From the NCBI GenBank assembly GCA_934541105.1, contig CAKTDA010000001.1, positions 310,001 through 374,000 of the forward strand: DNA of 64,000 nt, in the 5' to 3' direction. The position numbers and the translations under genes are program-made. The notes below the pieces were generated by a model. It did no database searches. It had not been told where the DNA came from and saw only the letters and a list, made by a program, of their open reading frames with translations. Origin of the DNA: an uncultured Luteitalea sp. GTDB lineage: Bacteria > Acidobacteriota > Vicinamibacteria > Vicinamibacterales > Vicinamibacteraceae. Positions within the stretch are counted from its first letter, which is position 1, and each line of letters begins with the position of its first letter. Positions 17,585 through 26,805 of this stretch are shown here, in pieces.

Positions 17585-18732
17585 CGGCCGCGCGTCGCCT
17601 CGATACGATGCTTGAGGCGCCGCGCCTGCGCCACGCCTGACCGGAGGGCTTCGTACGACAGGTTCTTGAGGTCGCGCCGCGCGAGTCGGACGCGCACGAG
17701 GTCGCGTGACCGTGACGCCCAGGCGTCCTTGTACTCCGAGTGCCCGCGCTTCAGGAAGTCGTACTCGGTGGCACCCGCGGCAATCGCGTCCTCGAGCTCA
17801 TACGCGTGCAGCAGCACGCCGGGACGCAGGTGCGTCTGGTCGGTGACCCGGATGCCCGACTGATAGAAGCCCACCTGCCCGCGGTAGCGCGTGTTGTAGA
17901 TCGCGCCGAGGGGACCATCAGGCATTGCCAGCACGCCGAGGCGCAGCCAGCCGGCTTCGAGCAGGCGCGGGATGACGAGGCGGTGGAACGCGAGCCGCTT
18001 CGGGTGCTTGAACGCGCCGGGCTGCCCCTTGGCCTGCCACCTCGCCTGGTGCAGCGTCACGAGCGTCTCGAAGGCACCGGTCCAGTCGTCGCCGCGGGCG
18101 AGCGCCCGATAGCTGCCCCCCTGTGCCTCGAAGTCGCGCCGGCCGCGGCGAATCTTGTAGCGCAGCCCGCTGCCGAGGCGCTCGAGCATGGCATCCCACG
18201 ACGGAGCGAGATCGAGCACGGCGGCAGGCTCGCGCGTCTCCTCCGTGAGCAGGAGTCCACGTGAGGCATGCCGGGCCTCGAGCGCGCCGACCACGCTGCT
18301 GTCGGCGGCCATGTCGGGCAGCACGAGTTCATCCCACTCGTCGCGCAACTCCCCCAGCAGGACGTCGAAGACCGCATCGACGACCGCGGCCTCGTAGCCG
18401 GCCAGCACCGGCCAGCCGATGTAGTCCGAGCAGATTGGTGCGCCACGCTCCTCGCCCGATGCCAGCAGTTCCATGCGCCGGAGCGCCAGCACCTTGTAGT
18501 GGCGGCGTGGCGTGGCGCGGACCAGCAACGGCGCGGCACCGACGAGGCGGTCGCCCTCGCGCACGAGCACCACCCGCAGGCGCCTGGACTCGTTGCCGAA
18601 CACCTCCCACCACGAGCGCAGCCACGGCCATGTCAGGGTGACTGACGGATTGGCGCACGCGTCGACGAGTTGCTGCCACTCGCCGGCACAGGCATCCCAT
18701 TCCGGCGTCGTGGTGACGATCGTCGTCTTCAT
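17581..18732 (-). CDS. GNAT/FemAB-like acyltransferase (Acetyltransf_6, BioF2-like)
   Basis: 383 aa with the double-GNAT layout of the CelD/BcsL/FemAB-like family. The N-terminal sub-domain has WPWLRSWWEVFG, LVREGDRLVGAAPLLV and LLASGEERGAPICSDYIGWP. The C-terminal GNAT has a DFEAQGGSY preamble, PLGAIYNTRYRGQVGFYQSG and PGVLLHAYELEDAIAAGATE followed by YDFLKRGHSEYKDAW, which is diagnostic of this group. Members transfer acyl or aminoacyl groups during EPS or cell-wall synthesis. Start ATG overlaps the upstream stop by 4 bp (ATGA). Acyl donor and acceptor are unknown. Confidence 0.8.
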   Translation of the reverse strand: MKTTIVTTTPEWDACAGEWQQLVDACANPSVTLTWPWLRSWWEVFGNESRRLRVVLVREGDRLVGAAPLLVRATPRRHYKVLALRRMELLASGEERGAPICSDYIGWPVLAGYEAAVVDAVFDVLLGELRDEWDELVLPDMAADSSVVGALEARHASRGLLLTEETREPAAVLDLAPSWDAMLERLGSGLRYKIRRGRRDFEAQGGSYRALARGDDWTGAFETLVTLHQARWQAKGQPGAFKHPKRLAFHRLVIPRLLEAGWLRLGVLAMPDGPLGAIYNTRYRGQVGFYQSGIRVTDQTHLRPGVLLHAYELEDAIAAGATEYDFLKRGHSEYKDAWASRSRDLVRVRLARRDLKNLSYEALRSGVAQARRLKHRIEATRGR

Positions 18733-19379
18733 GCGCGACGTGCTCCCGCGATCCGGTGGCGCACGGACGGCGACATCACGGAGAGCCTCACGCGCCCGAT
18801 ACGCACGATGAGGAAACGCCCCACGGGCGCGAAACCCGCCCGCTCGATCGCACGGCGGGATGCCGTGTTGCTGCGGGCCACGTCGATCAGCACCTCGTCA
18901 CATCCCTCCTCTGCGCAGCGTCGCCTGACGTCGCGCAACGCCGCGGTGTTCAGCCCCTGCCCCCGGAACGCGGGCAGCGTGAACGTCTTGTAGACATACG
19001 CCCTGCCGCGACCAATGGGGCACCGGGCCCCTGGCAGTTCCCGGATCGTGGTGCCCACCCACAAGGTCGTCGCGGGGCGCCCCTCGACCCGGCCGACAAG
19101 ACATCGATCGCCGCGGGCCAGCCACTGGCGCGCGCGGGCGGCGACGGCCGACGGGAACTGCCACTCCGGCGTGGCGAGTTCCCGTTCGAAGACCTCCCGG
19201 CTCGCCCATTCGAATGGCACCTCCGTCGCCGGATCGTGACCCGACGCGGTGGGCGCCGCAAGCAACAGCATCGCACGCACGTCGGCGACGCGCGCGAGCG
19301 CCGCACGCACGAGGCCGGCCATCCCGCCTGCCTTCCACGCCGCAGACACGCGGCGCGTCAGCGTCAACCTACGGCTCAC
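18729..19379 (-). CDS. GNAT-family acetyltransferase
   Basis: About 216 aa. The C-terminal half has the GNAT core: AYVYKTFTLPAFRGQGLNTA (motif A with RGQGLN) near residue 140 and ARSNTASRRAIERAGF. I choose the GTG at 19379, which lies inside the end of the upstream glycosyltransferase gene and gives an 11-bp overlap like its neighbours; longer versions overlap that gene by over 100 bp. ATGA overlap with the next gene. Probable acetylation of a sugar amine in the EPS pathway (inference). Confidence 0.75.
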   Translation of the reverse strand: MSRRLTLTRRVSAAWKAGGMAGLVRAALARVADVRAMLLLAAPTASGHDPATEVPFEWASREVFERELATPEWQFPSAVAARARQWLARGDRCLVGRVEGRPATTLWVGTTIRELPGARCPIGRGRAYVYKTFTLPAFRGQGLNTAALRDVRRRCAEEGCDEVLIDVARSNTASRRAIERAGFAPVGRFLIVRIGRVRLSVMSPSVRHRIAGARRA

Positions 19380-20739
19380 GGCAGGCCGCCTCGGCCAGCG
19401 CCACGAAGCGACGGCCAAGCCGATCGCCATCGAAGCCCGCAATCGCGTCGTCGTCCGGCGTGGCGAGCGGCTCGCGTGCGGCCACACGCTCGAGCGCGTC
19501 GGCCAGGCCCGCGACGTCGTCGGGACGGATCACCACGCCCAGTCCCGTGCCCTCCACCACATCGGCAACGGCGCTCGGTCTTGGAGCCACGGCAATGATG
19601 GGCCGCCGCAGCCCGACGTACTCGTACAGCTTGGCAGGCACCTGCAGGTCGGTGCCCTGCTGGAACAGGAGCAGGGCATGCGAGGCGCCGAGGAGGCGCA
19701 GCGCCTCGGCGTGCGGTACCGGCTTCTGGAACGACACGACGTCGCCGAGCCCGAGTGCCTCGACCTGGCCGCGCGCGGCGAATCCGCCTGAAACCGAACC
19801 CAGGAGGTGCACGTGCAGCGGGCTGGCGGCAAGCCTGCCGGATTCGGCGAGTTGCCGCAGCGCCGAGAAGAGCACCGTCGGGTCGCGAGCCCCATACAAC
19901 GTGCCGGCGTGTGTCAGGCGGGCCGGACCGGCGGCTGCCGGTGCGACACCCGCGACGGCCTGCAACACGTCGCGATCGTAGCCGTTCGGAAGCGCCTCGA
20001 AGTGCGACGACGCCAGGTCGGCGTAGTGGGCGGCGAAGTCGTCACGCATGCGGCCCGTGTTCAGCACGACGCGATCCGCATCGCGCACGACCCGGCGTTC
20101 GAGCGTCCTGTGGACCCAGCCCCTCCATGACGTCGTGCGCTCCACCAGGGCCCACGGGGCGCGCGACCACGGGTCACGGAAGTCGGCAATCCACGGGACG
20201 CGCCCGAGGCGGCTCAGTCGGCGTGCGATCAGGTGCGTCGTGAACGGCGGCGCCGTGGAGACGATGATGTCCACCGGGGCGCTCCGCAGTATGCGACGCC
20301 CGGCGGAGATGGCCGGCCCGTACCACCCCACGTCACGATCGGGCAGCGAGAAGACGCCGGTGAGGAGGTCCGCGAAGCCTTCCCTTGGCGGGACTCCACC
20401 GGCCTCATGCACAGGTCGAGCAGTCGCGCGTCCATCGCGGCTGGCCCCCGCGCCTGGCGATGTGCGCTTCCGCCAGCGCGCACGCCATGCCGCCAGCCGT
20501 TCGACGGGCCGGCGGACGGTCGTCCGGACGACGCGCACGCCGGGCGGCACTCGATCGAGCAATGCCATATCGATGGGAGTGCCCTGCCGGTAGGCCGATT
20601 CGGTGATCGTCAGGACCGTCACGTCCCATCCCGCGCTGCGCAGGTGTCGCGCGAAGCGCAGGACGCGGTGCGTGGCCGGGCCGCGGTCAGGCGGGAAGTG
20701 TGCCGTGACGATGAGCGCGTGTCGCGAGTTGCCGGTCAC
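19369..20739 (-). CDS. GT-B glycosyltransferase (GT4-like)
   Basis: 456 aa. N-terminal Rossmann start ALIVTAHFPPDRGPATHRV, then VDIIVSTAPPFTTHLIA and WIADFRDPWSRAPWAL, a pattern shared by GT4-like transferases with an extended acceptor domain. The donor domain has THAGTLYGARDPTVLFSAL, VPHAEALRLLGASHALLLF and QVPAKLYEYVGLRRPIIAVA. The start is GTG 20739, overlapping the upstream stop as GTGA; the frame stays open upstream only as a shadow of the ligase gene. It overlaps the downstream GNAT by 11 bp. Confidence 0.85.
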   Translation of the reverse strand: MTGNSRHALIVTAHFPPDRGPATHRVLRFARHLRSAGWDVTVLTITESAYRQGTPIDMALLDRVPPGVRVVRTTVRRPVERLAAWRARWRKRTSPGAGASRDGRATARPVHEAGGVPPREGFADLLTGVFSLPDRDVGWYGPAISAGRRILRSAPVDIIVSTAPPFTTHLIARRLSRLGRVPWIADFRDPWSRAPWALVERTTSWRGWVHRTLERRVVRDADRVVLNTGRMRDDFAAHYADLASSHFEALPNGYDRDVLQAVAGVAPAAAGPARLTHAGTLYGARDPTVLFSALRQLAESGRLAASPLHVHLLGSVSGGFAARGQVEALGLGDVVSFQKPVPHAEALRLLGASHALLLFQQGTDLQVPAKLYEYVGLRRPIIAVAPRPSAVADVVEGTGLGVVIRPDDVAGLADALERVAAREPLATPDDDAIAGFDGDRLGRRFVALAEAACREP

Positions 20740-22064
20740 GCAGGGTGCGCCATCGTCGGCGGCTCCACGACCGTCGCGCCCTCGTCTGCCGGTGGCACGA
20801 GGACGTCGGGCTCGACAGCCCGCGCGTCGATGAGGTTCACGAGCGCGATACCGAGCGCCGGGACCCAGTACATGATCTCGCCGTATGTCCGGTTGATGAA
20901 GACGCCCCCGACCGCGATGCCGATGATGGCGGCCTGCACGGCGACGCCTTCCATGTTCGTCCGCACGTCGTGCGCACGGCGCCGGGCACGCTGCAGGCTC
21001 ACGATCGGGCCGAACAGGAAGATGCAGTAGGCGGCAAGTCCCGCGAAGCCCCAGTCGGAGCCGACCCACAGGAAGGTGTTGTGCACGGCACGCTCGGCGC
21101 CATCGTAGGCCGCCACGATCTCCGGGATGTAGACGGGACTCAGGACGTCGAACCCGCCCCCGCCGGCCCCGAGCGGATAGTCCTTCATCAGCTCGATGGC
21201 TCCCGCCCACGACGTCAGCCGCCCCTGCGACGAGCCGTCGCGCTCCTCCGAGAAGAGCGTCGCCTGCCGATCGAGGAACTCGGGATCGGCAAGGAACAGG
21301 AAGGCGACGAGACCGGCCGCCGACAGGCCGATGAGGCCGCGACGCTGCCTGCCCCGCGTGAGGAGGATGCCCGCAAGGCCCATGCACGCCATGGCGAGCG
21401 TCGCGCCGCGGCTGTTGCACAGGATGATCGTGTTGACCACGAACGGAAAGCTGACGAGCGCCACCACGCGCTCGACACGCGACCCGTAGACGCCCATCAC
21501 CGCGATGAAGGGCAGCATCGCCAGCAGGTGGACGGCCGCCGAGTTGTCGTTGAACGAGTCCGGCCCGCCAATCGCCTGGAGGCGGCCGGCAACGCGCTCA
21601 GGGTCGAGCCATGCGTCGAAGCCCCACGTGAACGAGCCGAGCGTCATGACGAGCACGGCCCAGCGCCAGTGCTTCGGCGAGTCGAGCGTGACGACCATGA
21701 CGAGCACCAGCACCGACAACTGCAGCAGCAGCTCGAGGTAGTGGACGCTGCGGTCCACGGCAACCGCGAACGGCGTCACGAGCGCAGCAATCACCACGAG
21801 CAGCAGCAGGCTGCGGACGGGAACGTGCCGCAGCGTGTCGCGACTCAGCGGGATCTTGCCGTGCAGCATCGTGGCCCCGAGCATCAGGAGCGAGGCGAGC
21901 AGCGACCACCGGATGCCGCTCGGGAAGTCCTTGCCCCACCATCGCAGTGGTGGATGCTGGTAGTAGTCCACCAGGTAGGCGAGCAGCGGATAGATCGGGT
22001 GCAGGATGGCGCCGGCAAGGCCGCCGAAGAAGAGCGCGGCGAAGAGGAGTGCGGTCTTTGACAC
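20736..22064 (-). CDS. O-antigen ligase/polymerase family membrane protein (Wzy_C)
   Basis: 442 aa with about ten to twelve membrane helices. The Wzy_C core is visible: FNDNSAAVHLLAMLPFIA near residue 170, CNSRGATLAMACMGLAG near residue 218, and the periplasmic loop with GRLTSWAGAIELMKDYPLGAGGGG followed by AVHNTFLWVGSDWGFAGL, typical of O-antigen ligases. It should polymerise or ligate undecaprenyl-linked repeats on the periplasmic side, after the flippase encoded at 7287-8804. The start is GTG 22064, twelve bases after the upstream stop. Confidence 0.87.
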   Translation of the reverse strand: MSKTALLFAALFFGGLAGAILHPIYPLLAYLVDYYQHPPLRWWGKDFPSGIRWSLLASLLMLGATMLHGKIPLSRDTLRHVPVRSLLLLVVIAALVTPFAVAVDRSVHYLELLLQLSVLVLVMVVTLDSPKHWRWAVLVMTLGSFTWGFDAWLDPERVAGRLQAIGGPDSFNDNSAAVHLLAMLPFIAVMGVYGSRVERVVALVSFPFVVNTIILCNSRGATLAMACMGLAGILLTRGRQRRGLIGLSAAGLVAFLFLADPEFLDRQATLFSEERDGSSQGRLTSWAGAIELMKDYPLGAGGGGFDVLSPVYIPEIVAAYDGAERAVHNTFLWVGSDWGFAGLAAYCIFLFGPIVSLQRARRRAHDVRTNMEGVAVQAAIIGIAVGGVFINRTYGEIMYWVPALGIALVNLIDARAVEPDVLVPPADEGATVVEPPTMAHPA

Positions 22065-22076
22065 GTACGTCGGCGC

Positions 22077-24062
22077 TTACCTGGCTCCGGCGGAGAGCCT
22101 GATGCGTTCCCAGAGGCGAATCGTGTCGGCGAGCCCTGTCGCGTCCCACGCGTCGGCGTCGAGCGGCACCTCCGGCGCCGATCCGGGCTCGCGCACGACC
22201 GCCCGGCGATCGCGCAGGTCGAAGGACACCATGCGGTGGCGCGTGCGCAGCGCCACCTGGCGCGGGCGCGCGAGGCCCCCAAGATACTGGAACACGCCGG
22301 CCTCCCGGGCCGCGAGCACCGGCATGGCCGTTCCCCCGCCGTCCCCGCGCAGGGCGTCGCCGAGCGCCCGGCGCAACTGCGACTGTCCCCAAGGCTGTTC
22401 GATGGTCATCGGCAGGTTGCTGACGAGCAGCGGGATGCGCGTCTGTGCCTCGTCGAGCGCATAGCCGTGCCCGAGGAAACCGCCATCATACAGGCTCTCG
22501 CCGTGGTCCGAGACGACGATCACGCCGAGGTCGCCGCCCACCGAGGCACGGACCCGCTCGAGTACCCGCCCGATGGCCGCGTCGACGTTTGCGACGGCGT
22601 TGAGGTAGGTCGCCTTCAACGCCTCGCGCGTCCCGGGGCCAATGTCGCGCTGCGCGAGCGGCCGTTCGTTGACCAGAGGCTTCAGGGCGCCGTGATGGTA
22701 CGGGAAGTGCGTGTCGTGGAAGTTCACGTAGAGGAACAACGGCCGTGCTGGATCACGGCGCTCGAGGAACTCGGCGACCTTCTCCTCGACGACGGCCAGC
22801 GGCACCGCGAGGCTGCCCGGCGTGGCGAACCGCGTGTAGCGGCGCGCCGGTTCGCTGCGCGCCGTGTACGAGAACGTCGCACGCGAGAAGCCGACGTCGA
22901 GCGACGCGCTCCCGAAGGTGTCGTCCTGGCCCGAGACGTACCCGACGTCGTAGCCGCTGGCGAGGAAGTCGTCGACGAGCGACGTGCCGTCGCCGGCATT
23001 GCCGAGCGCGCCCGTCAGCAGGTGATGGCGGCTCTGCGCCGTGTAGCCGTTGTGCGACCAGGCGTCCTGCACCGACACGCCGCCGGCTGCGAGCGCGTCG
23101 AGCACGGGCGTGACGCGGCGGCCTCCGAACGTGGCCCCTACGGCGTCCGCGCGCACGCTCTCGAGCAGGATCAGCACGACGTGGCGACGCGACGACCACG
23201 GCGCCTGACGACCGGGGTCGCTCCAGGGTTCCGTACCGGCCGGGAGATCGCCGAGAATCCCGTTCTCGTCAACGCCGTTGCCGGGAATGTCGATCGCGTA
23301 GGGATACACGCGACCGTCGAACGGCTTCGGATCGGATGGGCGGCCGAGGATCCCGTAGCCGTCCCGGTCCACGTCCGTGGCCGCATCAATCACATTGCCT
23401 GCCCACGCGACGCTGGGCTTCCGCCTGAGTGCATCGTCGGCATCCGGGCTCGCGAGCCGCAGTGCGGAGACGAGGGCCACAGTCCCGACGAGGACGCCGA
23501 ACGGGAGCAGGAGCCCGACGCTCGGCGGCGCAGCCAGGCCTGCGCGCGACCGGCTGCGTGCCACCGCGATGCCGAGACCGAGGACGAGTGCGCCGCCTGC
23601 CAGCACGACAGCCCCCGCCCCGAGCAGGTGCGCCCACGCGACAGCCAGGAACTCCCAGGGATCCCGACCCGCGAGGTCGAACATCAGGGACAGGTCGACG
23701 CCGGCGCCGAGGTACTTGTCCAGTTCGAACTGGATGACGTCGGCCACGGCAATGACGGCCCCCGCCAACCCTGCGGACGAGAGCCACGTGAGCCAGGACG
23801 GCAACCTGAGTCGCCGGACCAGCAGGAACACGAGCGCCGTGAGCGCGGCAACCGTGCCGACGTCGGCCGCGATGGAGCCCGCGACGAAGGCGAGGCGCTC
23901 GCCGACCGTATCGAGCACCTGATCGGCAAGGAAGCCGCCTGTCAGGAACCCCTTCTTGCGATCGAGCAGGTAAGCCTCGACCGCCGTGACCGCCAGCGCG
24001 ACCACCACACTGCACGCGAGCCAGCCCAGGCGGGCGCGGCGACGAGGCGCGATGTTTGTCAC
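22077..24062 (-). CDS. Membrane alkaline-phosphatase-superfamily transferase (sulfatase-like)
   Basis: 661 aa. About five N-terminal helices (residues 15-210) precede a periplasmic sulfatase/alkaline-phosphatase fold: VVLILLESVRADAVGATFGG near residue 295, nucleophile region HNGYTAQSRHHLLTG near residue 333, NFHDTHFPYHH, and VIVVSDHGESLYDGGFLGHG near residue 514. The Thr stands where sulfatases have the formylglycine Cys, as in phosphoethanolamine and lipoteichoic-acid transferases, so a phospho-substituent transferase fits better than a sulfatase. Start GTG 24062; the lyase gene upstream stops one base away. A role adding a phospho-group to EPS or lipid is inference. Confidence 0.75.
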   Translation of the reverse strand: MTNIAPRRRARLGWLACSVVVALAVTAVEAYLLDRKKGFLTGGFLADQVLDTVGERLAFVAGSIAADVGTVAALTALVFLLVRRLRLPSWLTWLSSAGLAGAVIAVADVIQFELDKYLGAGVDLSLMFDLAGRDPWEFLAVAWAHLLGAGAVVLAGGALVLGLGIAVARSRSRAGLAAPPSVGLLLPFGVLVGTVALVSALRLASPDADDALRRKPSVAWAGNVIDAATDVDRDGYGILGRPSDPKPFDGRVYPYAIDIPGNGVDENGILGDLPAGTEPWSDPGRQAPWSSRRHVVLILLESVRADAVGATFGGRRVTPVLDALAAGGVSVQDAWSHNGYTAQSRHHLLTGALGNAGDGTSLVDDFLASGYDVGYVSGQDDTFGSASLDVGFSRATFSYTARSEPARRYTRFATPGSLAVPLAVVEEKVAEFLERRDPARPLFLYVNFHDTHFPYHHGALKPLVNERPLAQRDIGPGTREALKATYLNAVANVDAAIGRVLERVRASVGGDLGVIVVSDHGESLYDGGFLGHGYALDEAQTRIPLLVSNLPMTIEQPWGQSQLRRALGDALRGDGGGTAMPVLAAREAGVFQYLGGLARPRQVALRTRHRMVSFDLRDRRAVVREPGSAPEVPLDADAWDATGLADTIRLWERIRLSAGAR

Positions 24063-24063
24063 G

Positions 24064-26640
24064 TCAGTCGTGCATCGCCCTCAGGTGCTTCGGTGAGTCG
24101 GGCGCACTCGGCGCGTAGACACTCTGTCCGTTCACCTCGAAATACACGGCCCCAGCATCGGACGTCTTGACGGGTGCGCCGCCGTTCGGCGTCGTCGAGA
24201 CGTCCACCTGGAGGTTGCCCTCATTGTTGACCGCGTTCACGTAGAGCGTGGACTGCCCCACCATGTTGACGAGCAGGTGCCTGGACGTCGGCGCCGTGGC
24301 CTGGACCGAATACGACACCTGGCTGCGGGGCGTAGCCGGCCAGTCGTCGCGGGCAAAGAGCACGACCCACGAGTTGGCCGGATCGCGGATGTAGCTGCCC
24401 ACCATGGTGCCGGCTTCCAGTCTCGTGACGGGGGCCATCTGCGTCAGTGACTTCGCGTTGCCGAACTGCAGGACATTCAGGAAGATGTCATACGCCTGCG
24501 AAACCGACGGTCGCACTTCGACACGGCCGATCCCGAGGTACTGCCGCGTCGTGGCGGTCTGCTTGCCGACGCCCCACGGCGTCGATCCGTCGTCCTGCGC
24601 GCTCTGGTACTCCATGCCGGCGCCGCCGATGAAGTTGATCACGGGGTTGCCGGGCCACAACGTCTTCATGAAGAAGCGGCCGGACGTCGGTCCACTGGAG
24701 TAATTGTTCCCCGAGAAGGGACCGCCCTCGTTGGTGACGCGAATCGTGTCCGACGAACTCGACGAGAGCTTGCCCGCCCGGAGCGAGGCAGCACTCCCGT
24801 TCAGGAACTCGGGTTCAGTCGGCACCCAGATGCGCCAGACCTTTTCGTCCTCCTGCGGCTTCACCGCGTTGAACCGGTCGAACACGAGGAGGTACTCGTG
24901 GTCCTCCGGCCCTCGCAGATAGACCATCTCGCGCTGGGCGACCGAGGCCGTGCCCGAGGTGAACCGCTCGTTCAGGTCGTAGGAGACGTAGTCGAAGCCG
25001 CTGCCGTTCAGGTGCTCGGCACGGACGACACCGGCGCCGCGCAACTCGTTGACCCCGATAGCCGCGAGTGTCGGGTCGTACGCGCCCGCGCCGTTCATCG
25101 ACAGGTTATGGTCGGTTGCGCCCTTGTGTAGGCTCAGCACGTTGCGCACCAGCGGCGAGAGGGACGGCGTGCCCGACGGAATCGAGAGTGCCCCATCACC
25201 GCTCTTGCCATTGCCCGCCTGCACGATCAGGTTGCCGTGCTTGTGCAGCGTGAACGTGCCGTAGTCCGGAGAGCCGTGGCCGTACGTTCCGACGCGAGGT
25301 GCGAAGAAGACGACCTGCGAATCATCAGGTCCATATCCGGACCGCAACGTATACAGGCCCAGCCCGTGGCGAAGCGACGAAGGCAGCTGCACATCCTCGG
25401 GCGACAACGGCTTGATGCCGCGATCGCCGAAGATGAACCACTCCAGCACGCCGTTGGACCAGACGCCGCCGTACGTCGTGCCCGAGGCCGTGCAGTTGCC
25501 GCGCGTCGTGTCAATCGCATACTTCACCAGGCCTGCGGCGCTGTCGGCGCCTGCCGTCCGCAGCAGCCCGGCCCCGAGCATCAGCGACAGGCACGAGGGA
25601 CCCGCGATACCGCCGCTGATCGTGCCCCAGCGCTCGTAATAGCGCGGGCACCGGGCCGATCCCGACCCGCAGTTGTCCTTCAGGCTGATCGGCTTGACGA
25701 CGCCCTGGACGAACTCACCGAGCCGCGTGAAGAACGGCATCTGCGCCGGAAGGGGTTGTCCGATGGCTGGCGCAATGGCGCCAAAGCCGATGCCGAGCGA
25801 CATGAAGCCTTCGGTGAAATATCCGCCGGGTCCCTCGTGCCAGCTGGTGCCCTCACCGTACAGCGCCTGGAGTTCCGCCGTGATGCGGGTCAACCAGATC
25901 GAGGAGAACGTCCCGTACATGGCCTGCTGCACGTCGAGGGCCGGGTAGGACTCTCCCCACAGCGCCACGGCACCGATGATGTCGAGCACGTTCACCGACG
26001 ACTGGTTGTTGGCGAGCATGTTCAGCCCGGAGACTTCCATCGTCAGCGGGTTCTTCCCCTTGTACTTCCTGTTGAACATCGACACGAACGCGTCGGCAAT
26101 CGCCTGCTTGTCGGTCGAGGACAGGTGGGCATTGCACCAGTCGTAGGCGGCAGCCACGGGGATGTACCGCGCCGTCGGGTAACCGGTGGTCAGCGAACTA
26201 TGCCCGAGCGACTTGGCGGCGGCGATGTCGGCCAGATGCTTGGACGCGTAAGCCATCGCCTTTCCGCACAGCTTCTGCGGCGTGTCGATGCTGCCCGCCA
26301 CGTTGAAGCCAGCCTGCGACAGCTCCTGAGGTCCCAGCACGGCCACGAACGCCGCATTGAGGCTGCCCCAGTCGCTCTCGATGTTGCGCTGTCCCGACGT
26401 GAGTCGCGACGGGTCGGCCAACCGATCCAGGAGCTGCTGGAATTCGGCTTTGTAGTGATCGGCGAGGCGCTGCCTGATTCCCGGCACCTGAGCGCTCGTG
26501 AAGAAGAGCCGAGGGCGCATGCCGAGGGCCGTCGGGCTTCCGGGAGGCGGTGCGGGCTGGGCGACCGACAGCGGCGGGGCGACTGCGCTGCTGCAGGCAA
26601 CGGTGAGCACGACCGCGAGGAGTCCGAATCTACTTGCCAT
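24064..26640 (-). CDS. Secreted heparinase II/III-like polysaccharide lyase, possible lipoprotein
   Basis: 858 aa. The start at ATG 26640 gives a clean signal sequence ASRFGLLAVVLTVACSS with a borderline lipobox (LTVAC), so it may be lipid-anchored or released. Residues about 60-400 form an alpha-toroid (RPRLFFTSAQVPGIRQRLAD, AAAYDWCNAHLS, NMLANNQSSVN, GTSWHEGPGGYFTEG). The C-terminal half is a beta-sandwich with YGHGSPDYGTFTLHKHGNLI, the counterpart of the heparinase II/III signature. This layout is that of PL8/PL12/PL15/PL17-type lyases. An in-frame ATG at 26721 is rejected because it lies on top of the putative sigma-54 promoter and would spoil the signal peptide. It probably degrades or edits the exported EPS. 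Confidence 0.75.
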   Translation of the reverse strand: MASRFGLLAVVLTVACSSAVAPPLSVAQPAPPPGSPTALGMRPRLFFTSAQVPGIRQRLADHYKAEFQQLLDRLADPSRLTSGQRNIESDWGSLNAAFVAVLGPQELSQAGFNVAGSIDTPQKLCGKAMAYASKHLADIAAAKSLGHSSLTTGYPTARYIPVAAAYDWCNAHLSSTDKQAIADAFVSMFNRKYKGKNPLTMEVSGLNMLANNQSSVNVLDIIGAVALWGESYPALDVQQAMYGTFSSIWLTRITAELQALYGEGTSWHEGPGGYFTEGFMSLGIGFGAIAPAIGQPLPAQMPFFTRLGEFVQGVVKPISLKDNCGSGSARCPRYYERWGTISGGIAGPSCLSLMLGAGLLRTAGADSAAGLVKYAIDTTRGNCTASGTTYGGVWSNGVLEWFIFGDRGIKPLSPEDVQLPSSLRHGLGLYTLRSGYGPDDSQVVFFAPRVGTYGHGSPDYGTFTLHKHGNLIVQAGNGKSGDGALSIPSGTPSLSPLVRNVLSLHKGATDHNLSMNGAGAYDPTLAAIGVNELRGAGVVRAEHLNGSGFDYVSYDLNERFTSGTASVAQREMVYLRGPEDHEYLLVFDRFNAVKPQEDEKVWRIWVPTEPEFLNGSAASLRAGKLSSSSSDTIRVTNEGGPFSGNNYSSGPTSGRFFMKTLWPGNPVINFIGGAGMEYQSAQDDGSTPWGVGKQTATTRQYLGIGRVEVRPSVSQAYDIFLNVLQFGNAKSLTQMAPVTRLEAGTMVGSYIRDPANSWVVLFARDDWPATPRSQVSYSVQATAPTSRHLLVNMVGQSTLYVNAVNNEGNLQVDVSTTPNGGAPVKTSDAGAVYFEVNGQSVYAPSAPDSPKHLRAMHD

Positions 26641-26805
26641 GACGAATCTGTGGAGTATCGCTTGGCGCCGCCTCCGTGACAGCGCGAACGTCGTGAGGTC
26701 CGTGTGCACAAACTGAGCCATTCCAGGTCACCAGTGCGTGACGGGGACGAAGAGGACCTCCCGACCCAATCGGCGGCTGAGCTAACCCTCTTCAGCACCC
26801 GACAT
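26641..26805 (-). other. Non-coding gap between two minus-strand genes
   Basis: About 165 bases separate the glycosyltransferase stop from the lyase start. I see no stable terminator hairpin with a T-run. The gap carries a sigma-54-like element (26705-26720) and, just upstream of it, a short dyad with arms GTCAC and GTGAC spaced by six bases at about 26728-26743. It is therefore most likely the promoter region of the seven-gene EPS operon. Confidence 0.5.
26705..26720 (-). promoter_or_regulatory. Possible sigma-54 (-24/-12) promoter for the lyase operon
   Basis: On the minus strand TGGCTC-AGTTT-GTGCA keeps the invariant GG-N10-GC spacing of sigma-54 promoters, with one mismatch in each half against TGGCAC-N5-TTGCA. 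A start site about 12 bases downstream would give a leader of about 55 nt before ATG 26640, similar to the stronger promoter at 38736-38752. The match could be chance; treat it as tentative. Confidence 0.4.

Noticed and set aside
26641..26721. ATG 26721 as the start of the secreted lyase
   Set aside because: It adds 27 charged residues before a good signal peptide and overlaps the sigma-54-like element.
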